Below are positions 26,420 through 34,326 of a stretch of 64,000 bases of DNA, in pieces (within the stretch, counting starts at the first letter, position 1; every line of letters begins with the position of its first letter). Below the pieces are notes generated by a model. That model was not told where the DNA came from, did no database searches, and worked only from the letters and a program-made list of their open reading frames with translations. The translations under genes were made by a program, and so were the position numbers. The stretch comes from DASVVT01 sp036386415 (GTDB lineage Bacteria > Acidobacteriota > Blastocatellia > Pyrinomonadales > Pyrinomonadaceae), in contig DASVVT010000095.1 of the NCBI GenBank assembly GCA_036386415.1, positions 1-64,000 of the forward strand, in the 5' to 3' direction.

Positions 26420-26809
26420 AAGCCCTTCCAAGTCTCTTCAAAGGGGGAATCGTGCGCGCCGTCTATTGAGAGCGCACTTTAAAAAGCGTTTGTGGTTCCC
26501 TCGTCGTCAACAGGCAGAGCGATGAGCGCGAAGGGGAGCGCAAACGGAGGCGGCATTGTACAAGATGAGAGTCCATTTCGCACTGTTAAAAATCGATCTG
26601 GCGGCGGCCACGGCAGCCGCACCCGAAGGGAGCCAGCAAAAGGCAGGCCCATTGATTACGCCTCCGAAGCGAACAACCTTGCTCGCGTCGCAAGCATCCG
26701 TTACTATTGCAACCAGAGGCGGCCAGTAGTGACCTGGCCGCTCGTTTTAGATTGACGCTCAACGAAGCGTTTTACATTTATTCAAATTTTCTTTAGGGGC
26801 TTTAAAGAA
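26420..26809. other. Intergenic region with a terminator-like hairpin and possible RNA
   Basis: 390 nt between divergent genes. A coding frame (26492-26755) exists but has no ribosome binding site or recognisable protein. Near its end GCGGCCA (26719-26725) pairs with TGGCCGC (26735-26741), followed by TCGTTTT, a terminator in plus orientation that is not explained by any upstream gene. A small RNA ending here or a leader attenuator of the protease gene are both possible. I could not match it to a known RNA family. Confidence 0.4.
26719..26747 (+). terminator. Terminator-like hairpin upstream of the processing protease
   Basis: Seven-bp perfect stem GCGGCCA/TGGCCGC with a 9-nt loop and a short T run. 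No plus-strand gene precedes it. Confidence 0.5.
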
Positions 26810-28537
26810 GTGAAGAAAAGATTCTCGTCCGCTTTGGTGGCGTTGCTCTTCGTCGCTCTCACGCTGCCGTCTTTTGTCTTCGCACAACAGACGCCGAATC
26901 AGGGTCGCAGCGCGGGGTCGGAGACATCGCGCCCCTCGACCACGACCGCGCCGCCACCACCCGCGCGGCGCAGCACGCGAGCGCGTGCGGCAACGAGCGT
27001 TACGGCAGCCGTCGAGCAGGACTTCAGTGAAGCTCTGACGATCATTCAAGAGAACTACGTTGATGGCCGGAAGCTCGATTACAACAGCGTCTTCAAATCG
27101 TCGATCATCGGCATGCTGCGTTCGCTCGATCCGCACTCGAACTATTATGATCGCGAAGAGTTCGACGAGCTGAAGACCGACCAGCGCTCCGAATACTTTG
27201 GCATCGGCGCGTCGATCCAGAATCAGACCATCAAGGATCAGACGGACACATACATTCTTGCGACCTTCGAGGACTCACCCGCCTCGCGCTCCGGCCTGCG
27301 CTTCGGCGACAAGATCGTCGAGGTCGATGGGCAGAAGATGAGCGGCAAGACCTCCCTGGAGGTGCGCGATAAGATCAGGGGCCCGCGCGGCTCGACCGTC
27401 AAGCTTAAGATCGAGCGCGCTTCTGATGGTCAACTCCAAACGGTCGATTTGATACGCGATGCCGTGCCCCAGCCTTCGATTCCAGACTGGTACATGCTCA
27501 AGGAGGGCGTCGGCTACATAGACATGACGCACGGCTTCAACTACACGACCTCCGACGAGTTGCAGAATGCGCTCGATAGTCTACATGCCAAGGGGATGAC
27601 GGCGCTCGTGCTCGACCTGCGGAATAATCCGGGCGGGTTTTTAGACCAGGCGATTCGCGTCGCAGAGAAGTTCTTGCAGAACGGCCAGCCGATTCTGACG
27701 CAGAAGGGGCGCAACGGATTCGGAGACCGCAGCTACCGCTCGGACAACCTTTCGCCCGATCCGGTTCCGCTCGTCATCCTCGTCAACGGCAATACAGCCT
27801 CTGCCTCCGAGATCGTGTCGGGCGCGATGCAGGATCACGACCGCGCGCTGATCGTCGGTCAGACGACCTTCGGCAAGGGGCTCGTGCAGAGCATCATCCC
27901 ATTGGAATACGGCGCGGGGCTGACCCTGACTTCCGCCAAATACTACACACCTTCGGGGCGCTTGATCCAGCGCGACTATTCAAACGGCGGCTTCTACGAT
28001 TACTACACGCGCGGCGGCTCGAACCGTCTCGACAACAAGAACACGCAGCCGAAGCCGACGGGGCCGCAAAGCCGTACGGATACGGGGCGCGTCGTCTATG
28101 GCGGCGGCGGTATAGAGCCAGACGAAGCGGTGCAGCCGCGTACGATCAACGCCGCGCAGACGCGCCTGCTGAATCCCATCTTCGCCTTCTCGCGCGAGCT
28201 GGTGAACGGTCGGATCGCGGGCTTCGAGTCCTACAAGGTGCAGCGTGCGATTGATTACAATCATCAGCTCGAAGCGACGGATTTCCCCGTCACGGATGCG
28301 CTCTTCAAGGCGTTCAAGGATTTCGTCCTCAAAGAGCCGACGTGGAATGCGACCGCCGCAAATCTCGACCGTAATCGTGATTTCATACGGCTTCAACTGC
28401 GCTTCAACATCATCACCGCCGCCTATGGCCGTGTCACGGCAGATCAAGTGACCGTGCGCGATGATCCGCAGGTCTCGAAAGCCATCGAGTTGATGCCGCG
28501 CGCGCGCGAGCTGGCGATGACTGCCATGAAAAAGTAA
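26810..28537 (+). CDS. Carboxy-terminal processing protease (S41)
   Basis: 575 residues from a GTG at 26810, with a signal peptide (KKRFSSALVALLFVALTLP to VFAQQ). A Thr/Ser/Pro-rich linker leads to a PDZ domain (about 130-215; PASRSGLRFGDKIVEVDGQ). The S41 catalytic core follows (about 225-390; LVLDLRNNPGGFLDQ). The nucleophile Ser is in NTASASEIVSGA, with the general-base Lys in QTTFGKGLVQS. It cleaves C-terminal ends of periplasmic proteins. The 3' end (GAGCTGGCGATGACTGCCATG) has a near copy at 37626-37646, at the far end of the cassette array. An R4 hairpin starts at the stop codon. Confidence 0.92.
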   Translation: MKKRFSSALVALLFVALTLPSFVFAQQTPNQGRSAGSETSRPSTTTAPPPPARRSTRARAATSVTAAVEQDFSEALTIIQENYVDGRKLDYNSVFKSSIIGMLRSLDPHSNYYDREEFDELKTDQRSEYFGIGASIQNQTIKDQTDTYILATFEDSPASRSGLRFGDKIVEVDGQKMSGKTSLEVRDKIRGPRGSTVKLKIERASDGQLQTVDLIRDAVPQPSIPDWYMLKEGVGYIDMTHGFNYTTSDELQNALDSLHAKGMTALVLDLRNNPGGFLDQAIRVAEKFLQNGQPILTQKGRNGFGDRSYRSDNLSPDPVPLVILVNGNTASASEIVSGAMQDHDRALIVGQTTFGKGLVQSIIPLEYGAGLTLTSAKYYTPSGRLIQRDYSNGGFYDYYTRGGSNRLDNKNTQPKPTGPQSRTDTGRVVYGGGGIEPDEAVQPRTINAAQTRLLNPIFAFSRELVNGRIAGFESYKVQRAIDYNHQLEATDFPVTDALFKAFKDFVLKEPTWNATAANLDRNRDFIRLQLRFNIITAAYGRVTADQVTVRDDPQVSKAIELMPRARELAMTAMKK

Positions 28538-28658
28538 AGATTTGTCCGTGGTCAGTTGTCCGTTGTTTGTGCTGCACGAGGCTTGCTGTCTGAAGATCAG
28601 GCATTCAAGTTACCATAGCGAACAACGGACAACTGACGACTGACCATGGATAAATCTT
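28536..28658. repeat. Intergenic hairpin repeat, family R4 copy 1
   Basis: AAAGATTTGTCCGTGGTCAG and following TTGTCCGTTGTT on the left match AACAACGGACAACTGAC, GACTGACCATGGA and TAAATCTTT on the right. The inner segment carries TGAAGATCAGG. Copies 2 and 3 are at 45861-45978 and 57985-58114. Confidence 0.85.
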
Positions 28659-28666
28659 TCTCTTCT

Positions 28667-29296
28667 TCACGGAGCCATTTTGACAGCCGGATTGCTCCAG
28701 GCGCTCTGCCCGCCGGAGCCGACGGCTGCGACCCTGAACCAGTATTTTGATCCGCTGGTCAATCCTGTGACGGTGTGTTTTGAAGCGGTCACGACGGCCA
28801 CCTGTGTCCATGAGTCATCCTTGGGCGGGTTCGGGCTGCTCTGCACGATGTAGCTTTGCGCGCTTTGTTTGGCGTTCCACACGAGGTCTATCTCCCCTTC
28901 GTGGTCGCCCATCGTCGGGGTGATGGTATTGGGTGTGTCCGGCACGAAATTAGAGGAGGTAGCGGGGGTTCGCACGTCCATGCCTGCGCTCAGGATGATA
29001 TTTTCTTTGCCCCCGCTGGCGGCATTAACAAAGCTCGCGAGCCTTGTCATCGCATCGTCCAGCGTATCCACTTTCTCTTCCAGAATGGCTGTCCGCTGCT
29101 TGGAGAGGGCGCGGGCTTCCAGGGCGTCCGCGTTGGCCTGTTCCAGAGTGTCTATGCTGGCTGTAATATCACTCAGCGGGGGTACAGGGTTAGGGAAGGT
29201 AGCGCTCATGGTCGTCATCGCTTCGACGATCTGCCGCGCGCGTGCGATCTTTTCCGTGACTGAGAGCTTGCGAAAATTGAGTTTAACCTGTGCCAT
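28667..29296 (-). CDS. Fibronectin type III domain protein
   Basis: 209 residues. The N-terminal 105 residues are helical, with a coiled-coil-like part (LEQANADALEARALSKQRTA). Residues about 120-209 form a fibronectin type III domain, with IDLVWNAKQSAQSYIVQSS and the closing GLTSGSKYWFRVAAVGSGGQSAWS. No signal peptide is evident. Fn3 modules mediate protein or carbohydrate binding. It is convergent with the S41 protease and divergent from the 21-nt repeat tract. Role unknown. Confidence 0.83.
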   Translation of the reverse strand: MAQVKLNFRKLSVTEKIARARQIVEAMTTMSATFPNPVPPLSDITASIDTLEQANADALEARALSKQRTAILEEKVDTLDDAMTRLASFVNAASGGKENIILSAGMDVRTPATSSNFVPDTPNTITPTMGDHEGEIDLVWNAKQSAQSYIVQSSPNPPKDDSWTQVAVVTASKHTVTGLTSGSKYWFRVAAVGSGGQSAWSNPAVKMAP

Positions 29297-29372
29297 TGTG
29301 ATGCTCCTCTCGTGGGAGAAAAATAGATAAAGCCAAATGGCAATGTTCTATGGAACGTAAGGCAGTACGTAT

Positions 29373-29807
29373 TTGAGGTACGTGGCAGCGGTACGTCAGG
29401 ATGCGCCGAGGATACGCCCCTCTTGCCCTCGCGCGCAAGCTTTTGTCAGGAGGCTGATAGCCATCGTCGCCGGAGTTATGGGGATGGACTTGCAACCTGC
29501 CACGACGGGAATGCAATCCGGCACGACCGCCACGCAGGCCGCAACGACCGTCACAGAGTCAGGAACGATTGCTCTCGCTTCTGGAAGCATGGACATTCAA
29601 GCGGCAACCACCGCCAACGGAGTCAGCACGACGGCTCTGGAATCGGCGACGATGGGTTTAGTTTTGGGAACGACCGCCGTAGCTTCAGGAACGATGGGTT
29701 CAGCTTCGGCAACGACGGCCCTCACAGCGAAGTCAGCCGGAATTGCTTCAAATCCCGCGCGCATAACTCCTGCGCAGCCGCGAAGGGCTTTCCCGCGGGC
29801 TGGCTAA
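29373..29807 (+). CDS. Possible heptapeptide-repeat protein over a 21-nt minisatellite
   Basis: 144 residues if translated. The middle is made of about eleven seven-residue units such as SGTTATQ, AATTVTE, SGTIALA, SATMGLV and SASATTA. Because the unit is 21 nt long, more than one frame is open across it (29423-29905 on plus also), so openness alone is not evidence of coding. There is no clear ribosome binding site or signal peptide. It may be a real low-complexity protein, a decayed gene or non-coding repeat DNA. Confidence 0.3.
   Translation: MRYVAAVRQDAPRIRPSCPRAQAFVRRLIAIVAGVMGMDLQPATTGMQSGTTATQAATTVTESGTIALASGSMDIQAATTANGVSTTALESATMGLVLGTTAVASGTMGSASATTALTAKSAGIASNPARITPAQPRRAFPRAG
29490..29735. 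repeat. 21-nt tandem repeat tract (about 11 units)
   Basis: Successive 21-nt units end in GGAACGAYSG or a close variant (for example CAGGAACGATGG, CGGCAACGACGG, GGGAACGACCG). Units diverge in the first ten bases and keep the last ten. A second 21-nt-period tract of different sequence is at 50528-50760. Confidence 0.8.
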
Positions 29808-29934
29808 ACCGCTGCAAAGACAATGATTTAGCCCCAAATCAACGCCACCCTGGTGAGTTCCGCGAGGTGCAACATGTTGCCAGCTTACCAGTACGTAAAG
29901 GATAACCTGGGCAAAAATAAGGGTTGAGCTTTAC

Positions 29935-30067
29935 TATCGATAGCGCTAAAAGTCGTCTCTCAGAACGATTAGACCGGCCACTAGCGGTAATCCATGCCCA
30001 CAAGGGTGTTAGGCCGCCACTGGCGGTAAAAGTCGCCAATTGACGTAAAATACCGCCACTGGCGGTC
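29935..30067. repeat. Array of about 39-bp units with the dyad CCGCCACTGGCGG
   Basis: Perfect 13-bp dyads CCGCCACTGGCGG lie at 30014-30026 and 30053-30065, exactly 39 nt apart. A diverged copy (GGCCACTAGCGGT) starts near 29977. GCGGTAAAAGTCG and GCGCTAAAAGTCG words repeat after them. The outer edges ATTAGACCG and CGGTCTAAT are inverted. It lies at the left border of the cassette array and could be a protein-binding array. Confidence 0.7.
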
Positions 30068-30078
30068 TAATAATAGGT

Positions 30079-30180
30079 ATGTCTCCGCTTCGCTTTAGCT
30101 CACAGTTGATTCCCGCCGCGCCTCTGTTGTGTAATGATGACGTTGAGGAGATCGTTGAATGGCTGATTGAATACCGATGA
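30079..30180 (+). CDS. Possible 33-residue peptide in cassette 1
   Basis: An ATG at 30079 opens a frame ending at 30180 (ends DDVEEIVEWLIEYR). It is the only frame of note in the first cassette and lies close to the boundary, as cassette genes do. No good ribosome binding site is seen and the sequence is not recognised. It may be spurious. Confidence 0.25.
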   Translation: MSPLRFSSQLIPAAPLLCNDDVEEIVEWLIEYR

Positions 30181-30284
30181 GAGTTGAATCAACCCGTCTT
30201 GAAAGGACATGGCATTCTGCGTCAGCTATCATGTCGCAAGTTAGAAGGATCAGGCGTTCGGCGCGGCGGATGAAGGAGCTACAA

Positions 30285-30391
30285 CATAACAACTCATTGA
30301 ACCCAAGCCCGCGATAGCAATCTTTCATGGTGCTTCCTCTGATGTAAATTGGGTGCTGCTCGCTCGCGCCCGGTTAATTCGAGCGTTAGGC
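30285..30391 (+). repeat. attC site 1
   Basis: Starts CATAACAACTCATTGAACCC and ends CGGTTAATTCGAGC with R' GTTAGGC at 30385-30391. Confidence 0.88.
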
Positions 30392-30474
30392 CGCTTCGCA
30401 TACAATGAGAGATGAGGCTTGAGCAATGAAGCGAGAAAAGCGAGTGCAGAGTTGAATGATAAAACCAAAGGGCG
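30392..30474 (+). other. Cassette 2 body without a gene
   Basis: Only about 83 nt lie between attC 1 and attC 2. Frames are shorter than ten codons. It is an ORF-less cassette or a deletion remnant; a small RNA cannot be excluded. Confidence 0.6.
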
Positions 30475-30576
30475 GCCTAACAACTCATTCGACCGGAGCG
30501 GAATCAGCTTGTCTTTGATCGAGAACTTGGGTGCTATTCGATGATTCTTCCCGCCCGGTCAATTCGGGCGTTAGGC
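30475..30576 (+). repeat. attC site 2
   Basis: GCCTAACAACTCATTCGACC at the start; CGGTCAATTCGGGC and R' GTTAGGC (30570-30576) at the end. Confidence 0.9.
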
Positions 30577-30626
30577 GTCTGTGTTGACATATTTCTCAGA
30601 TATAGGAGAATGTGAGCGGAGGTGTT

Positions 30627-30788
30627 ATGAAAAGAGCCAAAGATATTAAAGAACTCAAAGTTGAACGCCCGCCACGCGCCAAAGTCTCCGAAAAGGACGC
30701 TTTGAAGCGGATGAAAGAATTTTCCAAACGGAAGGAGCAATTCCTTGCCACTGCTCGAACGGGTAAGAGTCGAAGTGTACGTTCCTGA
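30627..30788 (+). CDS. Small basic protein, first gene of a cassette pair
   Basis: 53 residues, Lys/Arg-rich and helical (KDIKELKVERPPRAKVSEKD, KRMKEFSKRKEQF). A good ribosome binding site (GGAGG) lies before the ATG. Its 3' end overlaps the start of the next frame by 44 nt. Short charged protein, overlap and location in a cassette are the layout of toxin-antitoxin pairs, which are common in integrons. I do not recognise the family, so the assignment is only by layout. Confidence 0.6.
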   Translation: MKRAKDIKELKVERPPRAKVSEKDALKRMKEFSKRKEQFLATARTGKSRSVRS

Positions 30789-31077
30789 TTTGCCCGCCGC
30801 TTCCTATCGCAATCTGCTTCTATCTTTCGAGGAGGAATTCACGTATGCGTTCGGTGGTTGCACGATCGTGCGCGGGCTAGATGGTAATTATCTATCTCAA
30901 GCGGGCGTGAAAACTCCAGACCGCATCAATTTAATCTATACGGATTTGCCGCTTGCGCTCTCCACCAATTTTAAGAGTGTGGCTCGTTACGCGGATGAGT
31001 TGAAACAGGCGGCAGTTGAGGTATTGGCTGAAGAAGCAGTTTTGGTGGCAGTAACGCCGGTTTATCATGCGATGTGA
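30745..31077 (+). CDS. Unknown cassette protein, second gene of a pair
   Basis: 110 residues from a TTG at 30745 that overlaps the preceding small gene. The protein starts MPLLERVRVEVYVPDLPAAS and has alternating strands and helices, including LLLSFEEEFTYAFGG and RYADELKQAAVEVLAEEAVL. It ends 14 nt before attC 3. No close family is recognised. With its upstream partner it may form an addiction module, but it could also be an independent enzyme-like protein translated by coupling. Confidence 0.65.
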   Translation: MPLLERVRVEVYVPDLPAASYRNLLLSFEEEFTYAFGGCTIVRGLDGNYLSQAGVKTPDRINLIYTDLPLALSTNFKSVARYADELKQAAVEVLAEEAVLVAVTPVYHAM

Positions 31078-31091
31078 TGCTTCACGACGCC

Positions 31092-31193
31092 GCCTAACTA
31101 CTCATTGAACCGGAGCGCGAGTTAGCTTGCGTTTCATCGAGAACTTGTCTGTGATGGCGTTGCGTGCGCGCCCGGTTAATTCGGGCGTTAGAC
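31092..31193 (+). repeat. attC site 3
   Basis: GCCTAACTACTCATTGAACC at the start; CGGTTAATTCGGGC and R' GTTAGAC (31187-31193) at the end. Confidence 0.9.
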
Positions 31194-31275
31194 GGAACAA
31201 TCTTGAACTGTTGTTGTCTAAATTGTCGAGAAATAGAAGCTAGCATGTATGAAACTGGGGGCGAGGTAATCTAAC

Positions 31276-31845
31276 ATGAACATGAAGAAGTTACTTTTAT
31301 CCGTCGTTATTGCTTGCAGCCTTGTAACGGGTGTGCCATCTCAAGGCCAAAAGAATCGCCGTGCTGGAGTTCTAGTAAATTCCAACAAGCCTGCGGTGTT
31401 CATTTCCTTCTTGCGTACGACTGATCTTGAGCCGCTCGGAACAGGCTACGGGCGAAAGCATCTCTTATTTCGTATCACAAACAATACTCAGTGGGCGATT
31501 TGGCTTGAAATGAGCGGCGTGCCTAAAGAATATGGCGATGCGGCTCTTTTCTACACAATCGAGGATAAGGACAAAGGCGAAATACAAATTGACTCTCGAT
31601 GCCACGTCTGCTCTGTAAATCCAGTTGGGGCAGGTCGCTCCGTTATCTTTTCCATTCCAGCGGATTACGCTAGCCAGGACAGACGCCTACGAATCACGTA
31701 CTCTTTTGCGTGGGAGCGCGATAATGAAACTGATGGCGGCTCTTACTCAATACACTCAGTCACGTTCTATTTCAGCTATTTGCCGAACTCCGCTTTGCCA
31801 ACAACAGTTCCGTCTAACAACTCATTCAACCCGACGCCTCGATAG
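31276..31845 (+). CDS. Secreted cassette protein of unknown function
   Basis: 189 residues with a signal peptide (MNMKKLLLSVVIACSLVTG to SQG). The mature part is beta-rich (AVFISFLRTTDLEPL, HLLFRITNNTQWAIWLEMS) with a CHVC pair and an immunoglobulin-like pattern. GGGGGCGAGG is near the ATG. The frame runs into attC 4 and ends there (SNNSFNPTPR), so the last residues are encoded by the recombination site. Family not recognised. Confidence 0.75.
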   Translation: MNMKKLLLSVVIACSLVTGVPSQGQKNRRAGVLVNSNKPAVFISFLRTTDLEPLGTGYGRKHLLFRITNNTQWAIWLEMSGVPKEYGDAALFYTIEDKDKGEIQIDSRCHVCSVNPVGAGRSVIFSIPADYASQDRRLRITYSFAWERDNETDGGSYSIHSVTFYFSYLPNSALPTTVPSNNSFNPTPR

Positions 31846-31919
31846 CATCCTTTTCATCATGCTTCCTCTGATGTAGATTGAATGGCTGCGCTTGGCGCGG
31901 GTTAATTCGGGCGTTATGC
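31812..31919 (+). repeat. attC site 4
   Basis: GTCTAACAACTCATTCAACC at the start; GGTTAATTCGGGC and R'-like GTTATGC (31913-31919) at the end. It overlaps the last 11 codons of the preceding gene. Confidence 0.88.
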
Positions 31920-31941
31920 CGCCCCGCTTAACTATCACAGT

Positions 31942-32424
31942 ATGAAATGGCCGAAACGTAAATATGTGCTATTGATCGTAGGGTTTCTTCTATTGTCCCT
32001 GCTTGGCTATCTCGCTTACATTCTGTTTGTACAAGAACAATATGTCGTCACAACGCTTGATGCCGGTGCAAATCGAGAGATCAGAATTTGGGCGGATACA
32101 TATTTTGAAAATTGTCAGCGCTTCTATTATGAGATTCGGGTAAATGGTCAAGTCACAAGCCCTATCTCATTTATTGATTGTCAGTATGAAGAGCCTAAAT
32201 TCAGATTGTTGTCTTCTAAAGACCGTAATTTAGTTGGTGTTGTCGAAGTTGCGCGGCCTGAAATTCTCGTGGTGATAAATGATTTCGCTTCTGGCGAAAC
32301 ATGGCCTAGAGGAAATGATAAAGATTCTTGGGAGGAGAAGTTGAGTAGAGGAAGGCGCTTGAAGGACAGACTAAACGCAGATAATCCGCAGATGAACTTG
32401 GCGCTGAGTGATGAAGTGCCGTAA
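31942..32424 (+). CDS. Membrane-anchored cassette protein of unknown function
   Basis: 160 residues. One N-terminal transmembrane segment (about 9-29, VLLIVGFLLLSLLGYLAYIL) anchors a soluble domain with CQRFYYEIRVNGQ and two Cys. The start is 23 nt after the attC 4 boundary, the tight placement usual for cassette genes. Base composition is clearly more AT-rich than flanking chromosomal genes, which fits an outside origin. Function unknown. Confidence 0.75.
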   Translation: MKWPKRKYVLLIVGFLLLSLLGYLAYILFVQEQYVVTTLDAGANREIRIWADTYFENCQRFYYEIRVNGQVTSPISFIDCQYEEPKFRLLSSKDRNLVGVVEVARPEILVVINDFASGETWPRGNDKDSWEEKLSRGRRLKDRLNADNPQMNLALSDEVP

Positions 32425-32448
32425 CTTGAATGTGACTGCCGAAGGGCG

Positions 32449-32560
32449 GCATAACAACTCATTCAATCGGAGCGCGGGTTAGCATGCCTTTCATCAACCT
32501 CACGCCCTGCGATGTAGGTTGTGTGGTCGCGTCGGCGGCGGGTGCATGCCGGGCTTTAGG
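32449..32560 (+). repeat. attC site 5, degenerate
   Basis: The left half is intact (GCATAACAACTCATTCAATC). The right half has TTTAGGC in place of GTTAGGC, and the GGTTAATTCGGGC stretch is scrambled, so recombination here should be impaired. This would join the flanking cassettes as a unit. Confidence 0.7.
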
Positions 32561-32594
32561 CGCTATTAGAATCGCTACCGTGCAGGCAAAATTT

Positions 32595-32624
32595 TTGCGT
32601 GGTAATGAGACAATACTTTATAAT
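32595..32624 (+). promoter_or_regulatory. Cassette-borne promoter
   Basis: TTGCGT (32595-32600), 18 nt, TATAAT (32619-32624) lie inside the cassette, 131 nt before the next gene. This would express the gene independently of an integron Pc promoter. Confidence 0.55.
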
Positions 32625-32755
32625 TTGCGCCATATTCAAAGGGTGTCACGCTGTTGTTTGGCACACACTCAATCAGAGCCGATTGGTCAGAATAAAATCG
32701 GCAACTGTAAATATAGCTCCGGCTCTAACTCACCACCATTCTGAAAGGAGTAATC

Positions 32756-34039
32756 ATGAGCAGAATTGAGAATCCCACCAGCAGTGAAAGCATAGGTTTG
32801 TTCAACAATGTCGCCTACACCCGGTATAAAGGTCTGTTCGTAGGCAGTACGATAGACGGTAATTTCGCTGTGCCTTACGAGATCACAACACCAACAAATC
32901 CTGCCGAAGGGAGCAGAACGTTCATCGTCGAGCCGCCGCACTTTTCTAGCGGGCTAGTCGCTCGCAACAGTTATCTGGGGCCCGGATTTCTTTGGAAAAG
33001 AGGGTTCAGCCACGTTTCGGTCGGTTACAGCAATGTCAATCTTCGCATCCTTAACCGCAATCCGGGTTTCCCGCTCATAATTAAGCGCGAGGCGATCACA
33101 GAGTTTCCTCCTTTTCCGGGTCATCCCAAGGAGATTACGGACGACAACATCTTGCGCGAGTTGGCGCTCACGCTGAAACAGAACCCGCTGCCTTTCTTGG
33201 GGGCGGTCCACCGACTCTACGGCATCGGCTTCTCCGATTCAGGCGATACTGTGCACCGCGTCTATGAGTTGTTCGGTCGGCAACTCTTCGACATCTCGTT
33301 CCCGTGCACGGCTAGCTACCTCCCGCCGGTCCAAGGGACGAAGATTATTGTCTTTAACACGGAGGCGGATTTCGATGTCCGCACTGTTCCTAACTCGTCT
33401 TTCAAGAACTATCGCTGGTATGCCGTCGCGGGTGCCCCGCACATACCGGACACGAGCTGCACTCGGATGACTTTCCACAATGGGCTGGCTGCTTACCCCG
33501 GGCCGCCTCCCGCTAACCCTGCGCCGCCCGTGGCCGGTACGACGCCGATCGATTGGATTCCATTTATCAAAGCACTGTTTGTGGCAGGCGATGATTGGGT
33601 CAGAGGCGACAAAAAGCCCCCGGCCAGTGCCGTACTGAAGGTTAACCCCAGAGGTCTTCTCGCTATGGATGTGGCACGTAATGCTATCGGGGGCATCCGC
33701 CATCCTGCCTTAGCATTAAAAGAAGCCACCTTCATAGCGTCAGTCGTAAGAGGGAGGGGCTGGGACTTATTCGGCGCGTATTGTAACCCGAGGCAGTTAA
33801 AAGAGGACGGGTCTGACTATGAGACCTACAAGACTTCGTTCAGAAATGCCACGCAGGCATTATACGCAGCCGGATTCTTATTAAAAGAGGACCAGATCGT
33901 TCTTAATCAAAGAGCCGAGTTGACCGCGCCACCTCATCCGGAACCCGGCACATACACGATGAATTACCTGCGGAGGCTGTTCCCGAATCCAACTCCAACT
34001 ACTGACGAATGCGCATTGACTGCGCCGCCATCCAGCTAA
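32756..34039 (+). CDS. Alpha/beta-hydrolase-domain-like cassette protein
   Basis: 427 residues; AAAGGAG precedes the ATG. There is no signal peptide. The order of segments (GSRTFIVEPPH, LGPGFLWKRGFSHVSVG, LYGIGFSDSGDT, KIIVFNTEADFD, YAVAGAPHIPDTSC) is that of the large alpha/beta-hydrolase-domain proteins often annotated only by that fold. GIGFSDSGD lies where the nucleophile elbow is expected and AGAPHIP supplies a possible catalytic His. It is unusually large for a cassette gene. Substrate unknown; assignment moderate. Confidence 0.65.
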   Translation: MSRIENPTSSESIGLFNNVAYTRYKGLFVGSTIDGNFAVPYEITTPTNPAEGSRTFIVEPPHFSSGLVARNSYLGPGFLWKRGFSHVSVGYSNVNLRILNRNPGFPLIIKREAITEFPPFPGHPKEITDDNILRELALTLKQNPLPFLGAVHRLYGIGFSDSGDTVHRVYELFGRQLFDISFPCTASYLPPVQGTKIIVFNTEADFDVRTVPNSSFKNYRWYAVAGAPHIPDTSCTRMTFHNGLAAYPGPPPANPAPPVAGTTPIDWIPFIKALFVAGDDWVRGDKKPPASAVLKVNPRGLLAMDVARNAIGGIRHPALALKEATFIASVVRGRGWDLFGAYCNPRQLKEDGSDYETYKTSFRNATQALYAAGFLLKEDQIVLNQRAELTAPPHPEPGTYTMNYLRRLFPNPTPTTDECALTAPPSS

Positions 34040-34163
34040 AGCGCAAGACCTGGGAGGGGCTGGCTAGAGTTTGCCGCCACGAAGTGTGTGCGGGATGTAA
34101 AGCGTTTACTAACAAAATTCGTCGGAGGCGCTTTGGTCAATAGCCTGAGCGCCTTCAATCCGC

Positions 34164-34263
34164 GCCTAACAACTCATTCAACCCGACCGGAGTTAACTTG
34201 GTCTTCACCGTCAACTTGTCTGTATCGGCGTTGTTGTTCGGCGGGTTAATTCGATTGTTAGAC
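34164..34263 (+). repeat. attC site 6
   Basis: GCCTAACAACTCATTCAACC at the start; GGGTTAATTCGATT and R' GTTAGAC (34257-34263) at the end. Confidence 0.88.
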
Positions 34264-34326
34264 TGCTCAGACTGGGATGGCAAATCGAAATCAATGGGGC
34301 AACATCTCTTAGTGAAGGAGTACAGT

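Noticed and set aside
26492..26755. 87-codon frame upstream of the S41 protease
   Set aside because: Low-complexity translation, no ribosome binding site, and it contains the terminator hairpin.
30008..30014. A complete attI or additional attC at the left border
   Set aside because: Only the GTTAGGC box is seen; the preceding sequence does not fit an attC and no integrase is adjacent.
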